Shown here: piece by piece, positions 8,008 through 16,492 of the stretch
Numbering within the stretch: position 1 is the first letter of the stretch
How the letters are laid out: each line of letters opens with the position of its first letter
Origin: Myxococcales bacterium
GTDB taxonomy: Bacteria; Myxococcota_A; Polyangia; Polyangiales; Ga0077539
Length of the DNA: 64,000 nucleotides
NCBI GenBank assembly: GCA_013298625.1
Contig: JAAFIF010000001.1
Location: forward strand, 62,001-126,000
Reading direction: 5' to 3'
The notes under the pieces: model-generated
What the model was told of the DNA's origin: nothing
What the model saw: only the letters and a program-made list of their open reading frames with translations
Databases searched by the model: none
Made by a program: the position numbers and the translations under genes

Positions 8008-9143
8008 GGCCGCGACGTCCCTGCGAAGCCGAGCCACGCCCAGGCGAAGAGCGCGGGGAGCGTGAGGGCGACGCGGGCGAGCTCCCAGCGACGAGCGTTG
8101 GGCGTCCCGTCGAGCAGCGCGCCGAGCGTGGCGAGCGTGAGAAAGAGCCACAGCGTCGCGACGGTGTGCAGCGTCCACGTGTGTCGATCGCGCAGCCAGA
8201 GCACCCACAGCGCGAAGACCGACGCGACCACAAACTGCGCGAGCACGTAGGCGCGCACAGCGATCGGGACGTCGCGGTCGTCGCGGGCCCGCGGCTCGGG
8301 ATCGAGCCTCACGCCGGGCGGCATGTAGCCGGGAGGGCCGAAGAAGACCTTGAGCTTCTCGCGAAACACAGGGGTCTTCGCGGCGGTGCGAAAGAGATCG
8401 CGCCACAAGATCCACTGGGCCATCACGCCGTTGTGGGTGCGGTAGCCGCGGGGCGTTCCGAACACGGGGGGATCGGCGGGGTGGGGCTCGCGGTAGGTGC
8501 CGAACAAGCGGTCCCAGACCGTGAACATCGCGGCGAGGTTCGAGCCGAGGTAGCGCTTGTTCATCGCGTGATGCAGTTGGTGCGTGCGGGGCGTGACGAA
8601 GGCCCACAGACCGCCCCATGAAAACGTGTGCGAGTGAATCGAGAGCGCGTAGTAGCTGATCACCGAGATCGCGATGAAGAAGTGCTCCGGCGGCACGCCG
8701 AGCAGCGGCAGCGGCGCATAGAACGGCCACGCGAGCGCGTCGCTGAACCAAGGGTGCCGCAGCGCGACGGCCAGGTTGAACTCGTCGCTCTGGTGGTGCA
8801 CCCCGTGGACGGCCCAGTACACCCCGACGCGGTGGCCCGCGAGGTGGTTGAGCCAGTAGCAGAAATCACCGAGCAAAAACGCGAGCGCCCACGGCACGAG
8901 CGAGCCCTGCGGCCAGCGGACGAGCGCCACGTGCGCGAGCGCCCAGTCGTAGATCCAGAAGAGAAACGGCGCGAGAAAGATCCCGACGAGCACCTCTCCC
9001 ATGCTCGTGCTCAAGTGCGAGACCGCGGTGCTGATGGTCCAACCGCGCTCGCCGCGACGGCGCGACGCGACGTGATCCCACGCGGCCACACCCAGCGCGA
9101 AGGGAACCCCGAGCGCGTAGTACCCCGATGCGTCGAGCCTCAC
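8004..9143 (-). CDS. Fatty acid hydroxylase/sterol desaturase superfamily membrane enzyme
   Basis: This 379-residue protein starts at GTG 9143. It carries the tripartite histidine signature of membrane di-iron oxygenases: NHLAGH (His100-His104), HGVHH (113-117) and HQLHH (188-192), set among hydrophobic segments. Residues 1-230 form the catalytic domain; residues 290-375 add three or four further helices, as in alkylglycerol-monooxygenase-like members. It probably hydroxylates or desaturates a lipid in the inner membrane; the substrate is unknown. Its stop overlaps the chrA start by 4 bp. Confidence 0.88.
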   Translation of the reverse strand: MRLDASGYYALGVPFALGVAAWDHVASRRRGERGWTISTAVSHLSTSMGEVLVGIFLAPFLFWIYDWALAHVALVRWPQGSLVPWALAFLLGDFCYWLNHLAGHRVGVYWAVHGVHHQSDEFNLAVALRHPWFSDALAWPFYAPLPLLGVPPEHFFIAISVISYYALSIHSHTFSWGGLWAFVTPRTHQLHHAMNKRYLGSNLAAMFTVWDRLFGTYREPHPADPPVFGTPRGYRTHNGVMAQWILWRDLFRTAAKTPVFREKLKVFFGPPGYMPPGVRLDPEPRARDDRDVPIAVRAYVLAQFVVASVFALWVLWLRDRHTWTLHTVATLWLFLTLATLGALLDGTPNARRWELARVALTLPALFAWAWLGFAGTSRP

Positions 9144-9159
9144 GGATCGATCGTACCGC

Positions 9160-9903
9160 TCAGCGTTCTTCGATCACAACGGCGCTGATCGCGTGCGCCT
9201 CGCAGAGCGCGACCAGCGCCGCGTCGCACAAGCGCTGCACCCAACGGTGCAACGTCGCCGCGTCGCCGTTGATCTCGGGGCTGTGCACGGCGAACACGCC
9301 GTGGTCGATCCGCTCGACGCCGCGCGTGAACACCCCAGCGCCCGTGAGCAGATCTTTGAACAGCTCTGCGTCGGGCCCCTGCCGATCCGCGAAGCGAACG
9401 ACTGCGCGCACGCGCACGACGCGCTCTTCGCGGCCGAGCAGGTCGAGGTATCCGTCGATGCGCAAGGGGTTGCGCGAGAGCCACTTGCGAGGGGTCTCTC
9501 GGGACGAGAGCGCGAGCGCGGCGACGAGCACCACGAGCACGACCGTCAGCGGCGCGAGCAGCACGATCCAGCGCCCGAACTCTTTGGCCACCAGCGCAAA
9601 CGCCGCGACGATGCTCACCGACGCGACGAAGATCCCGCCGTAAATGATCAACGCAGGGGTCCCCGCGCTGAGCAGCGCGAGACGCGCGCGCATACGAGAG
9701 GACAACGGAGCGGCGTCGATCGCGCCTTCATACGCGGCCGCCATCTCTTCGAGCGCGCTCGCCCGCGGCGCAGACAGCTCGGAGGGCGCGGCCATCGCGT
9801 GCGGATCCCACCCTGCAGCCTCGCGCAGCGCGCGGCCGCGATCGACCAGCGCGACCACCGTCGGCGACGCCGCGCTCGTTCGATACACAGGCTGCGAGCT
9901 CAT
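9160..9903 (-). CDS. Membrane protein of unknown function
   Basis: ATG 9903 is preferred (247 residues); an ATG five codons upstream is also in frame. There are two adjacent membrane helices in the middle (GTPALIIYGGIFVASVSIVA and FGRWIVLLAPLTVVLVVLVA), flanked by a soluble N-terminal part of about 85 residues and a C-terminal soluble domain of about 110 residues. No family is recognised. It is the first gene of a probable operon with the hydroxylase (16-bp gap) and chrA, and lies divergent to the TetR regulator, whose target it may be. Confidence 0.5.
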   Translation of the reverse strand: MSSQPVYRTSAASPTVVALVDRGRALREAAGWDPHAMAAPSELSAPRASALEEMAAAYEGAIDAAPLSSRMRARLALLSAGTPALIIYGGIFVASVSIVAAFALVAKEFGRWIVLLAPLTVVLVVLVAALALSSRETPRKWLSRNPLRIDGYLDLLGREERVVRVRAVVRFADRQGPDAELFKDLLTGAGVFTRGVERIDHGVFAVHSPEINGDAATLHRWVQRLCDAALVALCEAHAISAVVIEER

Positions 9904-10083
9904 CGTGGGCCCGACCACCGTATCGCGGTTTGCGCGCCGCTCATACGGTGACCCATTCGACCGCAGGAATTCTCCGTCGCGCGGCTTCGTACGACACGAT
10001 CGCGCGAACGACGCTGGAGAGACAGCGCGCGTTCGACCGTTGGCTTCGACAGCGCTTTACCAGTATTCAGGACCACCGCAGCT

Positions 10084-10722
10084 ATGGCTCGCCCCACCAA
10101 CGCAGACTCGGCGCGCACCGTCGAGACGATCATCACCGCGGCGCTCGCGGTGATCGCCGAGTCGCGACGCGTCGACGACCTCTCGCTGCGGCAGGTCGCG
10201 CAGCGTGCGGGCGTCGGGCTGAGCACGGTGCAGTACTACTTCGCCACGCGCGACACGCTGCTCGACGCGTGCCTCGACGGCTATCACCAGCGGTTGACCG
10301 CGCTGGCCAGCGAACTGGTGACGGAGCTGTCCGCGCAGACGCGGCCGGTTCACGAGCAGATCGAGCGCACGGTGCGCACGTTCTTTCGCTTCGCGCAGCG
10401 GGAGAAGACGCTGATTCAGCTGCGCGTCTCGACGACGCTCACGCACCGCGAAGCCCGCACGCTCGCGCGCGATCAGCTCGGAGCTGCGATCATCCGCGAG
10501 GCGGCGAAGGCGCTCGTCACTCACGCATCCGCGTCGTTGATCGAGGCGCGGTTCGCGGTGCACTCGATGTCCGCGCTGATCGTGCGCAGCGCGCTCGCGA
10601 GCGACGTCGAGCTCGAGTCGATCACCGAGCAGACGGGGCCGGCGGCGCTCGACGTGATCGAAGAGCAGCTGGTGCGCGCGGCGATGAAGATGCTCGGGAT
10701 CGAGCGGCCGAGCGCGGGGTAA
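10084..10722 (+). CDS. TetR/AcrR family transcriptional regulator
   Basis: The 212-residue protein has the TetR N-terminal DNA-binding domain: TIITAALAVIAESRRVDDLSLRQVAQRAG followed by VGLSTVQYYFATRDTLLDA, where the YYF-x(3)-D/L recognition pattern is clear. The C-terminal about 140 residues form a helical ligand domain without an obvious family. It is divergent to the 9903-5823 operon, and the 180-bp shared region is the natural place for its operator. Regulation of that lipid-hydroxylase/ChrA operon is inferred from position only. Confidence 0.9.
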   Translation: MARPTNADSARTVETIITAALAVIAESRRVDDLSLRQVAQRAGVGLSTVQYYFATRDTLLDACLDGYHQRLTALASELVTELSAQTRPVHEQIERTVRTFFRFAQREKTLIQLRVSTTLTHREARTLARDQLGAAIIREAAKALVTHASASLIEARFAVHSMSALIVRSALASDVELESITEQTGPAALDVIEEQLVRAAMKMLGIERPSAG

Positions 10723-10764
10723 CGAGAGGGCTATCGCCTGCGTTTTCGCTGGCCAACGCGCTCG

Positions 10765-11850
10765 CTACGGCGTCATCGCCGGAAACCGCCCGAGCGCCAG
10801 CGGAACGTCGTACTGCTGCCCCTCGCGCACGACGCGCAGCGTGATGGTGTCCCCTGGCCGATGACGCTCGAGCACCGAGGCGAGGTCGGCTTCGATGCGC
10901 AGCGCGGTTCCGTCGGCCATGAGGATGTGGTCTGGCGAGCGGCCGCCGATGAGCCCCGTGGTCTGCGCGGGGCCTCCGTTGGCGACGTCGAGCACGCGCA
11001 GCCCGTTGCCGATCGCGCCAGGGATCGTCTCGCCCGCCCGCAGCGCGCGCGCCGTGAACCCGAGCCACGGACGCGCGGTGTCGCCAGCCCGCTGCACGAG
11101 CGCGGCGATCGCGAGCGAGGGCGCTCCGAACGCGGTCGGCGGGGCGGCGGTCCCACTTGAATTCGTGTGCGGAGCCACGATCACGGCGCCGAGCTGCCCG
11201 CGCTCGTTGAGCACGCCTGCGCCCACGGCGTTGGGCGTCGGAACAGGGTCGAGCTGCCAGGCGTCCCGCAGCAGCGCCTCGCCGTCGACGAAGGTCCGTC
11301 GGCGCGCGAAGGACACCGTGGTGATCCCCGGCGGGTCGCCCATCGAGAGCGTGGCGCGCGTCGCGCGGCGCGTCCCTGGCGCGAGCGCGACGCCGTTGGG
11401 CCAGTGCCCAGTGCGCGGCTGCAAGAGCGCGAGGTTGAAGGTCTCGTCCTGCGCGACGACCGTGGCCGCCAGCGTGCGGCCGTTGGGATAGCGCACGTCC
11501 ACTTGCCGCGCGCCGCGCAGGGAGGACAAGCACGTCACGATGCGACCGTCGCCCGCGAGCACGACGCCTTGGGCGAGCAGCGTTCCTGCGGAGCGAAGGG
11601 TGACCGCGGCGCGACCGAGGGCGTCGACCGGCTCGCGCGCTGGCGATTGCGCGATCTCGACGGGCACGCTCTGGGGCTGGGCGCTCGTGGGACCGACGGG
11701 GACCGGCTGCGGCTGCGGGTTGCCCGATGTGACGATCACGGGCCGCGGCTGTTGCTGCTGGCCGTTGGGCGGAACGTACACAAACGCGGCCATCACCGGA
11801 GCGCACGCGATCAACACAGCAGCAGTGGTCTTCGTTGCTCGACGGGACAT
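10765..11850 (-). CDS. HtrA-like trypsin-fold plus PDZ protein lacking the catalytic triad
   Basis: ATG 11850 is chosen (361 residues) because GAGG lies about 10 nt upstream; ATG 11871 is the alternative. An N-terminal hydrophobic signal or anchor and a Pro/Gln-rich linker precede a trypsin-like domain: LLAQGVVLAGDGRIVTCLSSL, DETFNLALLQP and NAVGAGVLNERGQLGAVI. A C-terminal PDZ domain follows (PWLGFTARALR to LRVLDVANGGPAQTTGL). In active HtrA proteases these three places hold the His, Asp and Gly-Asn-Ser-Gly-Gly motifs. Here His is replaced in the first, Asp by Asn in the second, and the serine loop by VGAGVL. It is therefore a likely pseudoprotease with a binding or chaperone role. Confidence 0.7.
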   Translation of the reverse strand: MSRRATKTTAAVLIACAPVMAAFVYVPPNGQQQQPRPVIVTSGNPQPQPVPVGPTSAQPQSVPVEIAQSPAREPVDALGRAAVTLRSAGTLLAQGVVLAGDGRIVTCLSSLRGARQVDVRYPNGRTLAATVVAQDETFNLALLQPRTGHWPNGVALAPGTRRATRATLSMGDPPGITTVSFARRRTFVDGEALLRDAWQLDPVPTPNAVGAGVLNERGQLGAVIVAPHTNSSGTAAPPTAFGAPSLAIAALVQRAGDTARPWLGFTARALRAGETIPGAIGNGLRVLDVANGGPAQTTGLIGGRSPDHILMADGTALRIEADLASVLERHRPGDTITLRVVREGQQYDVPLALGRFPAMTP

Positions 11851-12019
11851 CGCTCGTGGACCTCGATTCATCCATCTTACGCCAGCGCGCGCCGCAACAT
11901 CCCCTCTGTTCGGGGACAGAGCGCCCAACCTCCCCTGCGCGCACGACGCCCAACCGCTACAGGCACTTCGCAGGGGGCTTGAATCAGCGGGGTTTTTCGT
12001 GCGATTCGCCCGCAGCGAA

Positions 12020-15000
12020 ATGACGGCAGAGAAGCTCACCCTCGGTATTTCTGGCTTCACCTGGAGCGACCTGTTCGACTCGTCGAAGCTCCGCGCACTG
12101 CACACGCACTTCGACGCGCACGCCAAGAGCGCGGCGGGCGACGAGGCGTGGGCGAGGTGGGAGCACTACCGCGCGTGCAAAGGCGAGGGGATGGCCCCCG
12201 AGGCGATCTCCGAGGCGATCGTTTCGATCGCGCCGCACCTCGGGACGTTCGTCGCGAAGCTGTTCGGCGTCGAAGCCGAGGTCGGCGCGCACGCGAGCGA
12301 GGCCGAGAAGCAGTCGGTGATCTTCACGTTCAAGCGAGACTTCGTGAAGAAGCGCACGGCCAAGCGCAAGAAGGCCGAGATCGACGCTGCCAGCAACGCG
12401 GACAAGCTCGCCCTCGACGCCCAAGCCCGCGCCGTGCTCAACAGCGCCCTGGCCGCGCACGGCAGCGCCCGCCTCTCCGACGCCTTCGAAGGCGACCCGT
12501 GGAACGACGAGCTCTTCGTCGCCGACGTGACGGTCACCCTCCTCGCCCGCGAAGAGCTCTTTCGCAAGACCCTCGCCGCCGGCGGCGTCAGCGCGGACGA
12601 CGGCGACCGAGCGAAATGCACAGCCTTCGCGCGGCTGCTCGCCAAGAGCGAAGGCGGCGCCGCGCTGCGCGAGGCCGTCGCCTGGTCCGACGAGAGCGCC
12701 ACCAACGAGTCCTGCGCGAAGCTCTACGGCGCCGCGCTCGAGGTGATCGACCGCTGGTGCGCCCTGCGCATGTACGACGCCGGCTACGACCACCACTGGG
12801 TCTCGCTGCGCTTGCCCAAGCCGCTCGATTACCAGCACCTCGTTCACTTGCGCAGGCCCGACGAGGCGCTGCGCGAGCTGTTCGTCGGCCCCAAAGAGAC
12901 CCTGCGCGCCCGCGACGGCTTCGCGCTGACCGACCCGCGACCGAGCGCGCGAGAGATCGCCGACAACGCGGATTACTGCATCTACTGCCACGACCGCTCG
13001 AAGGACTCGTGCAGCAAGGGCCTGCGCGACAAGGCGACCAACGCCCCCAAGCCCAACCCGCTCGGCATCGCGCTCAACGGCTGCCCGCTCGAAGAGAAGA
13101 TCTCCGAGGCGAACTTTCTGAAGAACTCGGGCCGCTCGCTCGCCGCGCTCGCCGTCGTGATGATCGACAACCCGATGTGCCCGGGCACCGGTCACCGCAT
13201 CTGCAACGACTGCATGAAGGCGTGCATCTATCAGAAGCAAACGCCTGTAAATATCCCGGCGATCGAGACCGCAGCGCTCACCGACGTGCTCGACCTGCCG
13301 TGGGGCTTCGAGATCTACGACCTGCTCACGCGCTTCAACCCGCTCAACGTCCAGCGCCCGTATCAAGCGGACTACAACGGCAAGAACGTGCTCGTGGTCG
13401 GCCTCGGCCCCGCGGGCTACACGCTCGCTCAGCACCTGCTCAACGAGGGCTTCGGCGTCGTGGGCGTCGACGGCCTCAAGATCGAGCCGCTTCCGAAGGA
13501 CCGGCTCGGCGCGCCCGTGCAGCGCTGGCGCGAGCTCTACGAGAGCCTCGACTCGCGCGTCCTGCTCGGCTTCGGCGGCGTGAGCGAGTACGGGATCACT
13601 GTCCGCTGGGACAAGAACTTCTTGTGGGTCGTGTACACGTCCCTCGCGCGCCGCACACGTTTTCAAGTGTACGGCGGCGTCCGCTTCGGCGGCACGCTCA
13701 CGATCGACGACGCGTGGGAGCTCGGCTTCGACCACGTCGCGATCGCCGCGGGCGCGGGGCGCCCCACGCTGGTCGACATGCCCAACGGGCTCGCCAAGGG
13801 CATCCGTCAGGCCTCGGACTTCTTGATGGCCCTGCAGCTCACGGGCGCCTACAAAAAAGACTCGCTCGCCAACCTGGAGGTGCGGCTCCCCGGCCTCGTG
13901 ATCGGCGGCGGACTGACCGGCATCGACACGTGCACAGAGATGCGCGCGTACTACGTGGTGCAGAGCGAGAAGACCCTCGCGCGCTACGAGGCGCTGGTGG
14001 CCGCGCAAGGAGAAGCGGCGGTGCTCGGCAAGCTCGACGCTGAAGAGCGCGAGAAGCTCGCCGAGGCCCTCTCGCACGGAAGGGCGATCCGCGACGAGCG
14101 CGCGGCTGCCGAGCGCGAGGGGCGCGCGCCGGACTTCAACGCGTTGATCGACGCGTGGGGCGGCGTGACGCTCGCGTACCGTCGCTCGCTCGTCGAGTCG
14201 CCGGCCTACAAGCTCAACCACGAAGAGGTCGAGAAGTTTCTCGAAGAGGGCGTGCGCTTCGTCGAGAACGTTTCGCCCAAAGAGGCCACGGTCGACGCGC
14301 ACGGCGCGGTCAAGACCATCGTCTTCGACCGCATGGCCATGAAGGACGGAAAGCTCGTCGCGACCGGCGAGACCGTCGAGCTCGCCGCGCGCACGGTGTG
14401 CATCGCCGCGGGCACTTCTCCCAACGTGACGTACGAGCGCGAGATGCCCGGCTCGTTCGAGATGGACCCGAAGACCAAGGCGTTCGCGGCGTACCGCGAA
14501 GAGGTCGCCGAGGACGGGTCGTTCTCGCTCGTGAAGGACCCGAAGGGGTTCTTCACCAGCTACAACAGCAACGGGCGCGTCGTGTCGTTCTACGGGGACA
14601 ATCACCCGGCGTACGCGGGCTCGGTCGTCAAGGCCATGGGCAGCGCGAAGGACGGCTTCGTGCACGTGGTGAAGGTGTTCGCCAAAGAGATCGCCGCGCA
14701 GTCGCAGAGCGAGCAGCCGGCGCGCGACGCGAGGTGGGCCCCGTTTGTCGCGCGGCTCGACGACCAGCTGAAGGCGACGGTCGTGGCCGTCCACCGACTG
14801 ACGCCGACGATCGTCGAGGTGGTCGTGCGCGCGCCGCTGGCCGCGCGAAAGTTCAAGCCGGGGCAGTTCTATCGGCTGCAGAACTTCGAGACCGTCGCGA
14901 AGAAGATCGACGACACGCGGCTCACGATGGAGGGCCTCGCGCTCACGGGCGCGTCGACGGACGTCGAGAAGGGGCACCTTTCGACGATCGTCCTCGAGAT

Positions 15001-15742
15001 GGGCGCGAGCTCGCGGCTGTGCGCGGCGCTCGAGCCGGGCGAGCCTGTGATCCTGATGGGACCGACGGGCACGCCCACAGAGATCCCCAAGGACGAGACC
15101 GTCTTGCTCGCGGGCGGCGGGCTCGGCAACGCCGTGCTCTTCTCGATCGGCCGCGCGCTGCGCGCCAACGGCTGCAAGGTGATCTACTTCGCCGGCTATC
15201 GAAACCCGGCGGACATCTACAAGATGGAAGAGATCGAAGCCTCGGCCGATCAGATCATCTGGGCCACCGACGTCGAGCCCGCGCCGAGCCCGCGAAGGCC
15301 GCAAGACCGCTCGTTTGTCGGCAACATCGTGAAGGCGATGCTCGCCTACGCGCGCGGAAAGCTCGGCGAGAAGCTCGTCGAGACCAGCGACGTCGACAGG
15401 ATCATCGCGATCGGCTCGGACCGCATGATGGCCGCCGTCGGGCGCGCGCGGCACGACGTGCTGCACCCGCACCTCAAGCGCACGCACGTGGCGATCGGGT
15501 CCATCAACTCGCCGATGCAGTGCATGATGAAAGAGATCTGCGCGCAGTGCCTGCAGCGGCACGTCGATCCGGTGACGGGCAAGGCGACGATCGTCTTCTC
15601 GTGCTTCAATCAAGACCAGGAGCTCGATCGCGTCGATTTCGAGTTCTTGAACAACCGGCTCAAGCAGTCGTCGCTGCAAGAAAAGCTGGCCAACCAGTGG
15701 CTCGATCACCTGCTGAAGAAGCAGAACGTGATGCGAGTTTGA
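12020..15742 (+). CDS. Large Fe-S/flavin oxidoreductase, GltD/NfnB-like fused to PyrK/NfnA-like
   Basis: This product has 1240 residues from ATG 12020. The first about 310 residues are helical and unassigned. A ferredoxin-like part follows with two cysteine sets, C320/C323/C331/C355 and C387/C395/C398/C402, as in the N-terminal [4Fe-4S] domain of GltD and dihydropyrimidine dehydrogenase. Next is a flavin/nucleotide disulphide-oxidoreductase fold (VLVVGLGPAGYTLA near 457; GLVIGGGLTGID near 627). From about 905 there is an FNR-like FAD/NAD domain (KFKPGQFYRLQNF; LLAGGGLGNAVLF) ending in C-x5-C-x2-C...C, as in PyrK. NfnB plus NfnA have this set of parts as separate subunits. Electron transfer between NAD(P)H and an Fe-S carrier is inferred. 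The frame is intact throughout. Confidence 0.75.
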   Translation: MTAEKLTLGISGFTWSDLFDSSKLRALHTHFDAHAKSAAGDEAWARWEHYRACKGEGMAPEAISEAIVSIAPHLGTFVAKLFGVEAEVGAHASEAEKQSVIFTFKRDFVKKRTAKRKKAEIDAASNADKLALDAQARAVLNSALAAHGSARLSDAFEGDPWNDELFVADVTVTLLAREELFRKTLAAGGVSADDGDRAKCTAFARLLAKSEGGAALREAVAWSDESATNESCAKLYGAALEVIDRWCALRMYDAGYDHHWVSLRLPKPLDYQHLVHLRRPDEALRELFVGPKETLRARDGFALTDPRPSAREIADNADYCIYCHDRSKDSCSKGLRDKATNAPKPNPLGIALNGCPLEEKISEANFLKNSGRSLAALAVVMIDNPMCPGTGHRICNDCMKACIYQKQTPVNIPAIETAALTDVLDLPWGFEIYDLLTRFNPLNVQRPYQADYNGKNVLVVGLGPAGYTLAQHLLNEGFGVVGVDGLKIEPLPKDRLGAPVQRWRELYESLDSRVLLGFGGVSEYGITVRWDKNFLWVVYTSLARRTRFQVYGGVRFGGTLTIDDAWELGFDHVAIAAGAGRPTLVDMPNGLAKGIRQASDFLMALQLTGAYKKDSLANLEVRLPGLVIGGGLTGIDTCTEMRAYYVVQSEKTLARYEALVAAQGEAAVLGKLDAEEREKLAEALSHGRAIRDERAAAEREGRAPDFNALIDAWGGVTLAYRRSLVESPAYKLNHEEVEKFLEEGVRFVENVSPKEATVDAHGAVKTIVFDRMAMKDGKLVATGETVELAARTVCIAAGTSPNVTYEREMPGSFEMDPKTKAFAAYREEVAEDGSFSLVKDPKGFFTSYNSNGRVVSFYGDNHPAYAGSVVKAMGSAKDGFVHVVKVFAKEIAAQSQSEQPARDARWAPFVARLDDQLKATVVAVHRLTPTIVEVVVRAPLAARKFKPGQFYRLQNFETVAKKIDDTRLTMEGLALTGASTDVEKGHLSTIVLEMGASSRLCAALEPGEPVILMGPTGTPTEIPKDETVLLAGGGLGNAVLFSIGRALRANGCKVIYFAGYRNPADIYKMEEIEASADQIIWATDVEPAPSPRRPQDRSFVGNIVKAMLAYARGKLGEKLVETSDVDRIIAIGSDRMMAAVGRARHDVLHPHLKRTHVAIGSINSPMQCMMKEICAQCLQRHVDPVTGKATIVFSCFNQDQELDRVDFEFLNNRLKQSSLQEKLANQWLDHLLKKQNVMRV

Positions 15743-15753
15743 GGAAACATCAC

Positions 15754-16446
15754 ATGAAGCACGTCATCGTCACCGGCGCGGGCCGCGGGATCGGACTCGA
15801 GCTCACGCGGCAGCTGCTCGCGCGCGGAGACCGGGTCACGGCGACCGCGCGAGACCCCGGCGTCGCCTCGCTCGTCGAGCTGTCCAAGCAGTACGGCGAG
15901 CGGATCACGGCGCGCGCGCTCGACGTGGCGGACCCGGCGGCCATCGACGCGTTCGCGCGGTCGCTGGGAGATTCGCCGGTGGACGTGCTCATCAACAACG
16001 CGGCGATCACGGGCAACCAAGAGTCGCTCAACGCCTTCGACATGAACGACGCGCTGAAGACCTACGCGACCAACGCCGTCGGTCCGGTGCTGCTCACCCG
16101 CGCCCTTCGCGCGAACCTGCGCAAGGGCAACGACCCGCGCGTCGCGCACATCACCTCGGGCATGGGCTCGATCGGCGAGAACACCTCTGGCGGCTGGTAC
16201 GCGTATCGGATGTCCAAAGCCGCGCTCAACATGGCCAGCAAGAACCTCGCGCTCGAGTTCGGACGCGAGGGGATCCTCAGCGCGGTCATCAACCCTGGCT
16301 GGGTCAAGACGGACATGGGCGGCGCGGGCGCTCCCACCGAAGTCACCGAGTCTGCCGCAGGAATCCTGCGCACGATCGACGCGATGACCGCTCCGCGCAG
16401 CGGCGCGTTTCTCGACTACCGCGGCGAGCGCGAGCTCGGCTGGTGA
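15754..16446 (+). CDS. C-factor (CsgA)-like short-chain dehydrogenase
   Basis: ATG 15754 (230 residues) is preceded by GAGG and begins 11 bp after the large oxidoreductase. The SDR motifs are complete: TGAGRGIG (7-14), NNAA (81-84), Ser135, Tyr151 and Lys155. The second half resembles the Myxococcus xanthus CsgA/C-factor protein as remembered: PVDVLINNA, RVAHITSGMGSIGENTSGG, YAYRMSKAALNM, INPGWVKTDMGG and a terminal DYRGERELGW. In M. xanthus CsgA is required for C-signalling during rippling and fruiting-body formation, and full-length CsgA acts as a dehydrogenase on cardiolipin. Many bacteria have SDRs of this subfamily without development, so the role is open. Confidence 0.8.
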   Translation: MKHVIVTGAGRGIGLELTRQLLARGDRVTATARDPGVASLVELSKQYGERITARALDVADPAAIDAFARSLGDSPVDVLINNAAITGNQESLNAFDMNDALKTYATNAVGPVLLTRALRANLRKGNDPRVAHITSGMGSIGENTSGGWYAYRMSKAALNMASKNLALEFGREGILSAVINPGWVKTDMGGAGAPTEVTESAAGILRTIDAMTAPRSGAFLDYRGERELGW

Positions 16447-16492
16447 CCGTGCGCGCGTAGCCGCGAGCGCTCGGGCGGCGTACACCGTCCTC

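Noticed and set aside
10040..10069. TTGGCT-18 bp-TATTCA as the TetR gene promoter
   Set aside because: The predicted start would fall after the AGGA ribosome site; fit to consensus is marginal.
11984..15709. A 1241-codon open frame on the minus strand across the large oxidoreductase gene
   Set aside because: It mirrors the real gene. Its translation is rich in Arg, Ala, His and Leu without motifs, and the plus-strand product has clear domains. Antisense frames of this length are expected in very G+C-rich coding DNA.
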